The notes beneath the pieces were generated by a model. It worked only from the letters and a program-made list of their open reading frames with translations, was not told the DNA's origin and ran no database searches. Shown here piece after piece: positions 22,501 to 32,026 of a DNA stretch of 64,000 nucleotides. The position numbers were made by a program, and so were the translations under genes. This DNA comes from Adiantum capillus-veneris. Taxonomy: Eukaryota; Streptophyta; Polypodiopsida; Polypodiales; Pteridaceae. The number at the start of each line of letters is the position of its first letter. The first letter of the stretch is position 1. The stretch lies in NCBI GenBank assembly GCA_014529385.2, contig CM043944.1, forward strand, positions 64,322,248 to 64,386,247. The letters run 5' to 3'.

Positions 22501-24175
22501 AGTGAAGTACATGGCAAGGTTTATTCCATTGTCGTCTCAGATTCTTTATCCATTACAGGAAGTGGCAAAGCATGATCCATTGCAATGGGGTGACAAGTGT
22601 GAAGAAGTGTTTCAAGAGGTGAAAGAGGTGTTAGGGGGGTTGTCAGCCATGCAGGCTCCTGATTGGGAGAAAGTTTTTTATGTAAATCCATCAGTAGGGG
22701 ATGATGCCATTGGAGCCATGCTATTGCAAAAGGGGAAGGGCAGCCATTATATGAGGCCAGTGTATTGTGCAAGCCGAGTGAAGTTGGTAGCGGAGAGAAA
22801 GTTATCGGAAGTAGAGCTAGTGATGGCCAGTGTAATATTTGCTTGTCGACGATTTCGTCATTACTTGCTACTACGGCCTTTTGTTTTCTTGACGAGTTAT
22901 GCCTTTTTGCCACATTTAATTAATGGTACTAACATATCAAATGTGGTGAAGGAATGGGTAATTGAGCTGCAAGAGTTTGAGTTCTCTTTTCTAGTGGAAG
23001 ATAGTACAAGGGCTACCCTAGCTGATTTGTTGACCTACAAGGAGAATCCCCTTATTGTTAAGGAAGAGGTGGTGAGAAAGGTAGTTGAAGAAGTGCCACA
23101 GATCAGCAATGCACATGTGTTGTTCTTTGATGGTTCATACAGAAAGAGCCATGATGCAGCTTCAGGGGGTATAGCACTTTATGATCCAGAGGGGAAGCTA
23201 GTATGCAAGAGAGGGTTCAAATTGGATGCTCATAGCAACAATGAGGCTGAATATGCTACTTTGGACGCTGGATTACACATTTGTTTGAAGCATGAGATTC
23301 GAAGGTTGAGCATAAAAGGTGATGCCTTGTTAGTGGTGAAGCAAGTGCTCGGTGTGTGGAAGAGAAAGAACACCTCATTGAAGGAAATGTGCTTTAGAAT
23401 TAAAGGCCTATTAAAAAATTTTGAAGCATGGAGCATCAGACACATTGAACGTGCTCTAAATGGAGAGGCACATGAAGCAGCTCAAGGCATGATTGGGGAA
23501 CTATTCGTGTTGAGGACCAATTTACCTTTTTATCATGGCCGGGAAAGTTTGGCTCAAGAAGAGGAGTTTTTGCTAACAGGAATCATTCCAAAGGAGATTC
23601 AGAAGTCTAAGAAGTATGGCTTTGTGCGTAGAGCATACAGGTACAAATTGATTGGTGATGTCTTATACATGAAAGGGGCTGATCTCGTGTTGAGACGTGT
23701 ACCTTGGTGGGAGGAGCTTTACAGAGTGTTGGAAGAGAATCATGAAGGCGCATGTGGTGGCCATTTTACTCTAAAGATCACCTTGCATAAGATTTTGCAA
23801 GAGGGATATGTATGGCCTAGTTTGCACAAAGATGTTCACCATTGGTGTAGGTCTTGCAATAGGTGTCAAGCATTTGGGAAGAGAGTGTTGAAGCCAGAGC
23901 TACGAAAAACCATTATGGCGTTTGATGTGTTTGAAAAGTGGGGGATTGATGCAATAGGCCCGTTACCTATCACAAGCAGGGGCAAAAGCTATATCTTGAC
24001 GGCAGTGGACTATCTCTCTAGATGGGCAGAGGCTATAGCAGTAAAACAGATCACTGCAAAGGATGTGGCAAAATTTTTGTATGATGAAATATGTTGCAAG
24101 TTTGGGGTGCCATTAGAGCTACTTTCAGATAAGGGGAGTGGAGTGTTTTCCAAATGGCACATATCAGCTGGCTAA
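19556..24175 (+). CDS. RE3 gag-pol polyprotein, integrase truncated
   Basis: One 1,540-codon frame from ATG 19556. Order: gag capsid (FSYPEFHGRSDEDVEEFLEK...), CCHC knuckle CYNCGEVGHISPQC near residue 290, basic linker, aspartic protease YVDGGAQICVIT near 498 with ILGRPWLRAMG, and a long acidic Asp/Ser stretch. Then come RT (WRICVDFKPLNAATKK; catalytic FMDDF near 899), a decayed RNase H (VNPSVGDDAIGAMLL), and a second RNase H (FFDGSYRKS, NNEAEY, KGDALLV; the last Asp site reads GEAHEA). The integrase has HEGACGGHF...CRSCNRC, then the first Asp (AVDYLSRW) and second (LSDKGSG). Right after that the frame jumps to VFSKWHISAG and stops, so the catalytic Glu is missing. No other stop interrupts it. 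Confidence 0.93.
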   Translation: MVFSYPEFHGRSDEDVEEFLEKMEVACISNQIHDPAQMLRLLQICLKSDARVWSKAFEEELRVADPPVRLSWDNLRAGLEVEFVKIEDPNKVWQEVQALVQKEGEPVDAYIRKFSLAWEQMCKALAPQVSPPDMMNKDRFLAGLWENIRWRVELKKPRTYEDALEVARNKEWKLRKMSQLGVDSLPMRSEFQPIESLQGRMSGVHHEPVVPVTTQVMPTVVTTAVQDDGLRQDMRQVVDLMKNLSLNMLGQVGNNRGRGRFANQPGGEERPRNGAGQSNSRFWRQTPTCYNCGEVGHISPQCDKPPRMGGDMYPLPRQVLTRSNDYGIEIKGDEGTSGLTQEEKGKTKVLGVVTLEKASKLEDTLVMPIGKRTTEDKEGRSAPGPSKKKGKSHEGEDVKAKRKRKARRKFHVSDFPLGDGQLSYDLKEDVTSRKADVTFGQLIEMVPKLKRQWKRMVNPMEKEPERGSVKVLAMDELPDICPIVDVWHKRKNLGQGYVDGGAQICVITHSCVEKMGLIVAGVSGFQISLANHQKVKCLGVVKSLEVEAYDAKAVVDFHVMPAGLGAYPIILGRPWLRAMGAVQDWRHGTISLYGKTGTKNLYNMDTRKQLEELYEDEDESSDEDSSTVTDEDSDSTTSSDEDADVAFLLMDKEIQEFGLVAFANEVEDESEGPYEVIEGLMQTKVELSKKQELMTQMISGDLSAMEKDIYLHMLASFPDLFITSYEEIRGFKGKEMHIELKEGAKPVRQRLRRMGQEQMEALRVEVDKLLKAGFIVPVETTEWVSPVVVSPKKDGKWRICVDFKPLNAATKKNSYPLPFIDQILDSVAGYERYNVCDGFSGYFQLKIALKDRTKTTFITPWGCYCYTVLPFGLSNGPSFYQERANWVLEPFIGSCVKAFMDDFCVYSSRVEHHEKLQMVLARYDECGGQLNPKKCHLAQPRVKLLGHMVSENGIETDPDKVKSIILLPSPTSTKQLATFIHKVKYMARFIPLSSQILYPLQEVAKHDPLQWGDKCEEVFQEVKEVLGGLSAMQAPDWEKVFYVNPSVGDDAIGAMLLQKGKGSHYMRPVYCASRVKLVAERKLSEVELVMASVIFACRRFRHYLLLRPFVFLTSYAFLPHLINGTNISNVVKEWVIELQEFEFSFLVEDSTRATLADLLTYKENPLIVKEEVVRKVVEEVPQISNAHVLFFDGSYRKSHDAASGGIALYDPEGKLVCKRGFKLDAHSNNEAEYATLDAGLHICLKHEIRRLSIKGDALLVVKQVLGVWKRKNTSLKEMCFRIKGLLKNFEAWSIRHIERALNGEAHEAAQGMIGELFVLRTNLPFYHGRESLAQEEEFLLTGIIPKEIQKSKKYGFVRRAYRYKLIGDVLYMKGADLVLRRVPWWEELYRVLEENHEGACGGHFTLKITLHKILQEGYVWPSLHKDVHHWCRSCNRCQAFGKRVLKPELRKTIMAFDVFEKWGIDAIGPLPITSRGKSYILTAVDYLSRWAEAIAVKQITAKDVAKFLYDEICCKFGVPLELLSDKGSGVFSKWHISAG

Positions 24176-24356
24176 CCTGGATGGTGTTCTACATAAGTCA
24201 AGGGTAAATGGATTGCGTCTTAAATTATATCATGCTAGATTGATGATGGTGGAGCAAGATGAGCTGTCTGTGGAGCAAGCAATGTTGGTGAAGGATGAGG
24301 AGACCAGTGATGCGGCAAGTCTCATATCTCTCTTTGCTGCTGCTGATCATGAATGA
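24138..24356 (+). pseudogene. RE3 integrase C-terminal remnant
   Basis: In another frame, CFPNGTYQLANLDGVLHKSRVNGLRLKLYHARL matches the tails of the RE1 and RE2 integrases (SSYYQLMDLNG, NGTYQLVRANG). This shows that an internal deletion with a frame change joined SDKGSG directly to the tail, removing roughly 170 codons compared with RE2. Confidence 0.85.
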
Positions 24357-24367
24357 TCTAGCAGGCT

Positions 24368-24377
24368 AGGGGATGGG
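24368..24377 (+). other. RE3 polypurine tract
   Basis: AGGGGATGGG lies seven bases before the 3' LTR and resembles the GGGGGGACTGGGCAA before the RE2 3' LTR. Confidence 0.65.
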
Positions 24378-24384
24378 CAAATTA

Positions 24385-25325
24385 TGTCAGGAGTTTTTTG
24401 GAGCAAGGGATTGCGCATATGTACATATACATGCATGGTGCATCAAATAAGTAATTGCCCATTTTGCAGAGCCAGGTGGTTACGTGGGGCCCACATGTGT
24501 ACAGGTAGGACAGCATGTACATAGTGCAGCGATTTTCACTATTATCAATACTTGTGTGTTTTTTCTACAATAAGGAGGAGTTGGTAGCACGTAAAACTTC
24601 TCGAGGGAGCTATCCGCGGGCCGACGATGTGAGGTCAGCAGGTGCGTCAGATGGCATCTAGTGGCGTCAGGAGGGCGAACGAGGTCAATATTTGCACGCG
24701 GATGAGGACGGACACAATGTGGGTGTTTTCTTGTGAGAGTTATGCAGAAAGGTCATCATTAGGACCACTTTATGGGCCACTTCACGTGGTGGCAAGATGC
24801 ATTATTGGAAAAAAGCTGAGTGCCAGGTGTGCAAATGATGCAAAAAGGTGACAACTATGCACTGCGAGGTCAGTTTTTGGCCTGTTCGGGGTCCGTTTGA
24901 GGTCATCTAAAAGGCCAAGGGTGCCCAACTAATAAAGCTAAGTGTGGGAACTGAAAAAACAGAGAGAAGACCAGAAAAAACGTGGAGAAGAGAGGAGGAA
25001 CAGCCGCAGGTGTGTTTTTGGGTTTTTGGAGCCTGTTTTGGCCGTAAACTGCTCATCCGATGTCGGATTTGAGCACTTTGACATTGTAGACTGGGGTTTT
25101 GGGCCATTCCGGACGCGATGGCGCTGTCCATTTTGCCAAATTCCTCACTCTTTTTCTGCTATTTTTCTGTGTAATCTTCTCCGGTGAGTGAAGCTTCTTC
25201 TCCAATTTGTGATTGTATCTGGTATCTTTTACCCATATTGTGTGAGCTGTTTGCCCCATTGCTGTTGGACCAAGCTCATTTGTATCTAAACATCAGAAAT
25301 TCTCCTCTTTTGAGTTGAGTTTTTT

Positions 25326-25366
<41 letters not shown>

Positions 25367-25541
25367 TGTGTGGAGTGGACAAGTGGATAGTTTCTCTCCT
25401 CTCACTCCAGAGGTGTGTTCCCTGTCTCGGCCAGGTGTGTTGTCTAAGCCGAGTGGTGCCCCATAGTGTGTGTGTGTATCTTTCCAAGAGTGTGTGTCGG
25501 GTCGTTATAGAGGCGCTGTGTGTGTTTTCATCCCGCTCACA
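24385..25541 (+). mobile_element. RE3 3' LTR
   Basis: 1,157-bp copy of 17340-18497, ending CGCTCACA before the ACGT duplication. The GT run at 25328-25366 differs slightly in length from that of the 5' LTR. Confidence 0.92.
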
Positions 25542-25611
25542 ACGTGGTGCCCGGCACGGGGCAGTTCCCACGGACCCTTGGGGCCCCGAAATTTTGAGGA
25601 AAAGGGAGGTG

Positions 25612-25633
25612 GCAATAGCGACATCGCTATTGC
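25612..25633. repeat. 22-bp palindrome in the RE2 LTR
   Basis: Perfect arms GCAATAGCGA and TCGCTATTGC are separated by CA. A near copy lies at 25966-25987, and a decayed copy in the 3' LTR at about 33228-33249. Confidence 0.85.
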
Positions 25634-25678
25634 ATCCCCCCTCAGGTAAGAGGAAAGTCCCACAACAAAGTAAGCGAG

Positions 25679-25713
<35 letters not shown>

Positions 25714-25986
25714 AGGCCCGAGGGCGGACAAGTGTGTGAAGCTAAGCCAAGGCCGGCCAAAATGAAGGCCAAGCGGACAAACCAAGTCGAGGAAAAACCA
25801 AGGCATGGGCAAAAAGCAAGGCCAAGTAGGCCAAGGCCAAAAAGGAGCTAGAGAGGAGTCGGATAGAGAGAAAGTGAGAGTCAAAGTTAAGCATGTGGAG
25901 CAGTGCAAGGTTGAGGCCACAAAGGGTAAAAATGGAAGGTAAAAAAAAAAATTAAAAGCTAGGGGGCAATAGCGACATCGCTAATG

Positions 25987-26011
25987 CCCCCCCCCCCCCC
26001 CCCCCCCCCCC
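25987..26011. repeat. Poly-C tract of 25
   Basis: Uninterrupted run of 25 C; a second run of 17 C is at 26124-26140. Both are in the RE2 5' LTR and absent from the 3' LTR. Their length may be affected by sequencing. Confidence 0.9.
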
Positions 26012-26139
26012 AAGTGCAAAATGTGAAGAAGAGAGAGATAGAGCAAAGCGGTGCCCCCCTTTCCCAAAAATGCCAATTCAAAGTGCCAGGTGGACCAATT
26101 AAATTGTAAATTCCCAATTTAAGCCCCCCCCCCCCCCCC

Positions 26140-26148
26140 CTATAAAAG
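26140..26148 (+). promoter_or_regulatory. RE2 LTR TATA box
   Basis: CTATAAAAG directly after the C run; the 3' LTR has the same CCCCTATAAAAG at about 33592-33603. Conservation in both LTRs supports it as the element promoter. Confidence 0.6.
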
Positions 26149-26685
26149 TCAAAATTGGTTCAAATTAAGGGATTTTTTCTTGGCCTTTTGGAGTGCCATT
26201 TGAAGCCTGCAAAGTGGAGTTCTCTAGCAAGCTAGCCCCTTTGTAACTTTTGCTTGAAAATGGCCATGGTGATGGCAGTGCAAGCCCGTGTATATGTTTT
26301 TTGAAGTGCAATCAAGCCACAATTGCCTCCCGTGATGTTGTTTCCCCTTCCCCCCTTCTCTTTCTCCTGCTTTCATGGTTCTCCTCGGTTTCAGGTGTGT
26401 GGAAGTGTGTGCCCCCCCGAACTGATGGTGTTTTGAGCAAAAGAGTGAGATTGAGTGGCTGTGTGCATGTGTAAGGGTGAAGACATGCATTGGTAGTAGG
26501 TGTATCTTGTGGGGTGGTTTGTGGAGTGTGTGAGCAGTGGCAATTGAGCAGGCGGTGGTCTGCTAGTGTAAAGTGTTTCTTTGAAGGTGTTTTCTCAGAG
26601 GATAGGGGTGCTGTGAATACCCTAAGCTATAGAGAGGCCCTTGTGTTTTGCTGGGCGTGTTCCCCCATTCCCCCTCTCCATCTTC

Positions 26686-26703
26686 TGGTGCCCCCACTGA
26701 GGA
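26686..26703 (+). other. RE2 primer-binding site
   Basis: TGGTGCCCCCACTGAGGA, identical to that of RE3, lies five bases after the 5' LTR end at 26680. Confidence 0.82.
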
Positions 26704-26760
26704 GCACATTGATTGCTCCCAGTTAATCAAAAAAATAAGCGTTTTTTCGTGTTGGAAGTC

Positions 26761-27541
26761 ATGGCAGCTAGAATTTACGGTCCAATTTTCATAGGAGAAG
26801 AGAGCCCTGATGAGTGGATGTCAGATTTTGAGCTGTACATGCTATCGTTGCGTATGCCGAACGAAGATAGCAAAATGCAGACTTTCCTTTGGTGATGCGT
26901 GGCAGAGCTAAAGCATGGTACGACACATTAGAAGGTGAGCCGAAGCAAGCATGGCCGTCTCTACGGGCGAGGTTTCTTCGCAATTTCTGTAAGGAGACTT
27001 CCCCAGTCGAGATGGATGCAAAGCTGAAGGTGCTTAAGCAAGATGTAAGTGAAGAGTTCAATTTGTTTTTGGGTCACTTTGAAGAGTGTTGGGCAAAACT
27101 AGCAGCAGCCATGCAGTTGGCTAATGGAGACTACTTCAAGTTGGACAAATTCATGGCGTGTTTGCATCCCAAGGTGAGAGAGAAAGTTGATTTCGAGAGC
27201 CCGGAGAATTACAATGGTGTGGCAGCCATTGCACGGTCGAAGAGCAGAAAGATAAAAAGGAAGATAGAGCAGGGCGTTTCAGGCTACGAGACGATGGCCC
27301 ATGTTCAATCGCAGAGTCCGAGGGAAGTTGTACACAAAGAAAATCATGGAAACCGAGGTGTAGCTATTGTGCCGCAAAATTGGGTGCGCATAGTGCAAGA
27401 TTTATCCTAGCAGATGCAGGAGTTGCGGCTCAGTGTCATGGATAGAGGACAGGCGAGAGGAGCAAGGGGCAGGGCACGTCCACTGCCTGGTAGGTGTTAT
27501 AATTGTGGAGAAGAGGGGCACTATGCACCTGATTGTCCTTA
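26761..27541 (+). pseudogene. RE2 gag, broken
   Basis: ATG 26761 starts MAARIYGPIFIGEESPDEW. A one-base shift near 26890 moves it to a second frame (RGRAKAWYDTLEGEPKQAWPSLRARFL), typical gag capsid sequence. A TAG at 27408-27410 is followed by a CCHC knuckle CYNCGEEGHYAPDC and another stop near 27540. The order matches the RE3 gag. Confidence 0.85.
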
Positions 27542-28096
27542 ACCGCAAAGAGAAAGAGGAGGTATGTACCCACTTTTTGGTAGAGGTCGAGGTCAAGGAC
27601 AATACAATGGTCCAAGAGACGAAGCGGTGGAGAATCCCGTGCAACCACCTCCACAAAACGGAGGTGAAGTTCCAAGAGTAAACATCATAGGGGTGGATAA
27701 GCAGGATGTCTAAGTTTTAGCCAATAAGAGAGCAAGAGCTGAGAGGGAGACAGAGACAAAGCGGGAAACTAGAGCTCGCAAAGGTAAAGAGAAGGTGTAC
27801 GATGGTAGAGAGAAGCCACAGCCTAGCAAAAGGAGGAGGCGTCGCAAGATCAAGCAAGCGGATTTCCAGGTAGAACATGGCTATCCCGAGTACAATCTGG
27901 TGAGTGATGTTCAAAATCAAAAAGAAACTTTTACGTTTGGTCAGCTGCTAGCTTTAAATCCAAAGTTAAGAAGGCAGTGGTCCACAAGTTTTAGCACCAG
28001 GCTACCAAGAGCTAAGGGAAATGTCCAAGCAATGCAAAACATGGCTTTGAGGGTAGGTAGCCCCACTAACGTTCTTCCCATTGTGTAGAGAAGAGC
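27542..28096 (+). pseudogene. RE2 gag-protease linker
   Basis: Basic and Gly/Gln-rich linker. The part at 27795-28088 (KRRRRKIKQADFQVEHGYPEYNL, FGQLLALNPKLRRQW) is homologous to RE3 RKFHVSDFPLGDGQLSY / FGQLIEMVPKLKRQW and to RE1. It is interrupted by stops. Confidence 0.75.
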
Positions 28097-28552
28097 ATGC
28101 AGGTACAAGCCTACATAGACAGTGGAGCACAGGTTTGTGTCATGACGGAAGTAGCCATGAAAGAGACGGGAGTCAAGGCAGTAGTCAAGCCAAATGTATG
28201 CATGAGGATGGCCAACCACACTAAAGCCAGATGTCTGGGTGTGGCGCAGGATGTAAAGGTCAAGGTGATGGGCATAGAGTGCTTGATAGACTTTTTTGTG
28301 ATGAAAGCAGGGGATAATGCTTATCCAATCATTTTGGGTAGGCCATGGCTTTTGGCGATAGGTGCAAAGCAGGATTGGGAGAGCAGAGTGTTCACTTTGC
28401 CTGACAAAGAGAAAGGCAGACAAGCAGCAATTCTCGTCCTATGGCGGTTAAAGATGAGGGTGACACGACGAGCTATGAGTACAAGACCAAGACAGGCTAT
28501 GATGAAGGCTATACTAGTACAGAGGAAGAGGAGAGCGAGGATGACATGTTGA
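28097..28552 (+). pseudogene. RE2 aspartic protease
   Basis: Active-site motif YIDSGAQVCVMT, then MANHTKARCLGVA and NAYPIILGRPWLLAIG. It processes the polyprotein in intact relatives. The canonical DSG is kept here, unlike DGG in RE1 and RE3. The following acidic linker (to 28671) is in a shifted frame. Confidence 0.85.
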
Positions 28553-28671
28553 AGATAGATGCGGATTTGTTCGGAGTCACCATAAATGACTCTCCACCTA
28601 AAGAAGAAGGTATGCAGCCTCAAGCTCATGGTTTAAGCATAGAGGAGGTTTCAATTGAGCATGCTGAGTGA

Positions 28672-29565
28672 AGATTTAACCAAGGGTGAAAACAAAGGCT
28701 ATATTCAACTGTGTGAGTCCTATTGAAATCTATTTGCGACGGAGTACAAGCATTTGCGAGGTGCAAAAGGGGTGGAGCACAAGATTGTTCTTAAGGAGGG
28801 ACATAAGCCTAAAGCACAGAAGCTGAGAAGACTAGGAGAAATTGAAAAGGAAGCCCTTTGGCAGGAGATCAATAAGTTGTTGGAGGCAGGCATCATATAT
28901 CCTGTGAAGGAGTCAGAGTGGGTCTCGCCAGTGGTCATAACCCCTAAGAAGAATGGGAAATGGAGAGTGTGTGTCGACTACAAGCCATTGAATTCCACGA
29001 CCAAGAGGAATCACTATCCCTTGCCGTTTCAAGATGAAATTCTAAACCAGGTGGCTGGGCATGAAAGATACTCAATTATGGACGGCTTTTCGGGGTACTT
29101 TCAGATAGGGATTGCACTTGAAGACCAGCTGAAGACCACATTCATATCTCCATGGGGTTGTTTTGCTTATCGCAGGATGCCATTCGGATTGGTGAATGCA
29201 TATGCCACGTTCCAAGGTTGGATGAACTGGGTATTTGGTCCATACTTGGGCCGCTTTATTAGGGTCTTCATGGATGATATCGTCTGCTACAGTTCAAGGT
29301 CAAAGCACCTATCAAAGCTCCACTAATGCTTTCAAAGGCTTGATGAAGAAGGAGGTCAGCTGAATCCCAAGAAGTGCAAGCTAGCACAACCTCAAGCACA
29401 GTTGTTAGGTCATGTGGTATCGCAAAACGGTATAGAGGCGGATCTCGAGAAGGTGAAGGCATTGGTGTTAATGGAGCCACCATCAAATGCTCAAGGTTTG
29501 GCTTCATTTGTTCATAAGTTGAAGTATTTGTCACGTTTCTTCTAGATGCTGTCGCAATATGTGCA
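28672..29565 (+). pseudogene. RE2 reverse transcriptase, broken
   Basis: WRVCVDYKPLNSTTKRNHYPLPFQDEIL, GFSGYFQIGIALEDQ, MPFGLVNAYATFQ and catalytic FMDDIV. A stop at 29324-29326 and further stops interrupt it, then GGQLNPKKCKLAQPQ and LLGHVVSQNG continue to about 29545. Frame shifts precede 28754. Confidence 0.88.
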
Positions 29566-30084
29566 TCCTCTTCAAAAGAGGGCTCATCAAGTGCATGGTT
29601 ATGAGTGGGATGGGGAAGCTCAGGAGGCTTTTGATAGGGTTAAAGAGATTTTGTGTTAGTTTCCAGTGGTGTGTCCTCCCAATCGAGAGGACGACTTTTA
29701 TGTGTCTATGATGGTGGGTACAGTTGCTATTGGAGCGGTTCTATTGCAAAAGGTAGGGAGAAGCTACAAGCCGATATAATTCGAGAGCACCTGTTGATTA
29801 GCCCAGGAGAGGCTATCTACACCGAGGCAGAGCAGTGGGTGATGGCTCTAGTCTTCGCTTGCAGGAAGTTCAAAGTCCATTTGATTGTGCGTAAGTTTTT
29901 TGTGTTGACGGCTAATAATCTATTGCCAGAGGTAGTGCTACATTTGAATCTAGGAAGGAGGATTATGAAGTAGGTGTTGGAGCTACAGGAGTTCGAGTTC
30001 GAGTTCAAGGTAGATCACACGAGTCGGTCTCACCTGGCAGACATTCTTGTCAGCAAGGCCATCGATTTTCCGGCCTATCTATGA
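29566..30084 (+). pseudogene. RE2 first RNase H, decayed
   Basis: Fragments in changing frames: DDFYVSMMVGTVAIGAVLLQK (no catalytic Asp), EAEQWVMALVFACRKFKVHL, and a C-terminal RSHLADILV. The loss matches the ancestral RNase H of the Tat clade. Confidence 0.75.
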
Positions 30085-30807
30085 GTGGTACGAGATGAAG
30101 CTAAGGAGGAACCCGACTTGGAAAATGCTTTTACAATGTGGTTCGACAGAGCATATCGAAGGGTAGCGCAGAAGGCAGGAGGAGGTGTGGTGATACACGA
30201 CCCACACGGCAAAGTTATATTCTCGAAGGCATATGATCTAGAGGATGTCCACACCAATAATGAGACGGAGTATCTCACTCTGCATTTGGGTCTTAGGCAG
30301 TGCATAGAGTTCAGCATTTCAAGGTTGGTGGTGAAGGGAGATGCGCTGCTAGTAATCAAACAACTGTTAGGCCAATGGCAGGTAAAGCGCGATTCTTTGA
30401 AGCATTGGTTTTTTTCCATCAAGAAGATGTTGAAGTCTTTTGAAGAAGTCCAATTCAAGCATGTGAGGAGAGAGCAGAATCAAGAGGCGGACCAGCTAGC
30501 AAGTAGCAAAGTGCAGGTGCATGTTGCAGGTCTATATGTGGCCCCAGCCACTTATGCAGGTAGAGAGACTCTTAAGCAGATTGAAGGTTTTTTGGGTACA
30601 CTGCAATGTTCAGAGGGTTTACCCAAGCTACAAAAGAGGAGAGTGGTGCAAAAGGCCCCCAAATTCACACTGGTAGGTGAGGATCTCATGAACTATGGGC
30701 GTGACGGAGTGCTTAGAAGGGTGTTATACAAAGAAGAGATAGGGATGGTGCTGGAGCAGTGCCATGAAGAGAGCGGACACCAGGGCAAAGATCAGGTTCT
30801 GTTTTGA
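30085..30807 (+). pseudogene. RE2 second RNase H and start of integrase
   Basis: FDRAYRRVAQKAGGG (Asp kept, next Gly changed to Arg), NNETEYLTL (Glu), VKGDALLVI (Asp), NQEADQLA (Asp), then the beginning of the integrase zinc domain CHEESGHQGK. The frame stops at 30805-30807. Confidence 0.85.
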
Positions 30808-31830
30808 GTGCTTAGAGCAGGCTTTTGGTGGCCTTCCATTGTGAAAGACGTGCATTACTGGTGCAAGATCTGCCACGAGTGTCAGACTATCGGTGAAAAA
30901 CAACTGGTAGCGGATTCATAGGGTGCCATCATCGCACAAAGTTCTTGCGAGAAGTGGGGTCTCGATGCCATAGGCCCTCTCCCAAAGTCTACAAGTGGTA
31001 AGAAGTACGTGGTGGTAGCCATTGACTACCTTACAAGGTGGGTCGAGGCCAAAGCAGTGAAAGAAGTAAATGCTAATGTAGTGGCTCAGTTCGTGTTTGA
31101 TAACATCTGTTGCCGTTTTGGGGTTCCATGGGTGTTCGTTTCTAATAGGGGTCAGGGGTTTAGAAGCAAACTCATGAGCGCATTAGTGGGAAAGTTAAAG
31201 ATTGAGCATAGGTTTTCCTCGCCCTATCACCCCCAATGCAATGGTCTAGTCGAGAGTGCTAATGGTCAAATCGTCAAGATGTTAACGAAGTATGTGTACA
31301 AGCAGGAAGCTGAGTGGGGAGCAAATCTAGAGAAGTGTTTGTGGGCGTATAGAACATCCTATAAAGTGGCTACAAACTTCACTCCATTCGAGCTTGTCTA
31401 TGGTAAGGAGGCGGTGTTGCCAGTGCATGCACAACTAGGTGCTTTGAAGGGTATGTGGCGTGTCAATACGACTCAACAAGGGGTTCTACAGGATCGGATA
31501 GCCAGCTTGGAGGCTTTGCAGATGGACAGAGAGGCAGCGGCAGACTACTATGTGAAGCAAAGAGAGAAGCGGGTTGCCAAATTCAATCAGAACCTGCCGG
31601 ACAAGAAGATAGAGGAAGGAGACCTGGTCATGAAGTACAGAAGCTACCTGGATTTCACATTCCAGAAGAAGTTCAAAAAGAAGTGGACAGGTCCATATAA
31701 AGTGAAGAAGGCCTTTCCGAATGGGACCTATCAACTGGTAAGAGCAAATGGCAAGCTTCTTAGGAACAGGGTAAATGGTGTGTGGCTTAAACTATATTTC
31801 GAGAGGGATCTAGTACCTGAAGTGCAATAG
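30808..31830 (+). pseudogene. RE2 integrase
   Basis: The zinc-domain end WCKICHECQ is followed by a stop near 30919 and then EKWGLDAIGPLPKS. The core has first Asp AIDYLTRW, but the second reads VSNRGQGF, so the catalytic Asp is Asn. The Glu is in LVESANG. The C-terminal GPYKVKKAFPNGTYQL and NGVWLKLYF motifs close the protein at 31828-31830. There is no chromodomain. Confidence 0.88.
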
Positions 31831-32026
31831 ATTATAGTCAAGGGGGGTGGGCAACCCACCTAAAGCATGCGATGTGTGAAAGAAAGAAGATGAAGCTTTG
31901 TACATAGCCTGTACATACAATTATGGTTTTGTGAATGCTTTTAATCGTCAGTTTGGTGTGCCAATTTCAAATTTTTGTACATATGTTTTTGGTCGAATAT
32001 AAATGTTCGACGGGGGGACTGGGCAA
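31831..32026 (+). other. RE2 3' untranslated region and polypurine tracts
   Basis: Two purine runs: AAGGGGGGTGGG at 31840-31851 and CGGGGGGACTGGG at 32011-32023. The second sits right before TGATGG of the 3' LTR and is the likely primer. Confidence 0.65.

Larger units (their letters stand above)
17340..25541 (+). mobile_element. RE3: young Tat-like element with integrase deletion
   Basis: Complete element with LTRs 17340-18497 and 24385-25541 (TGTCAG...CTCACA), a primer site, one long gag-pol frame, a polypurine tract, and a 4-bp ACGT duplication (17336-17339, 25542-25545). The flanks rejoin to the RE2 LTR sequence GATGACGTGG seen intact at 33157-33166. The two LTRs differ at only a few sites, so insertion is recent compared with its neighbours. 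The integrase catalytic core is internally deleted, so the copy cannot be autonomous. Confidence 0.92.
25542..26680 (+). mobile_element. RE2 5' LTR, right part
   Basis: Continues the RE2 LTR after RE3 and matches about 33163-34134. It contains a (GA)n run at 25684-25710, two C homopolymers, a palindrome, and a TATA-like CCCCTATAAAAG. It ends CCCCCTCTCCA before the primer site. The block 25930-26070 is absent from the 3' LTR. Confidence 0.82.

Noticed and set aside
25293-25920. Open frames across the RE3/RE2 LTR border on both strands
   Set aside because: They cross an element boundary and consist of GT and GA repeats; not genes.
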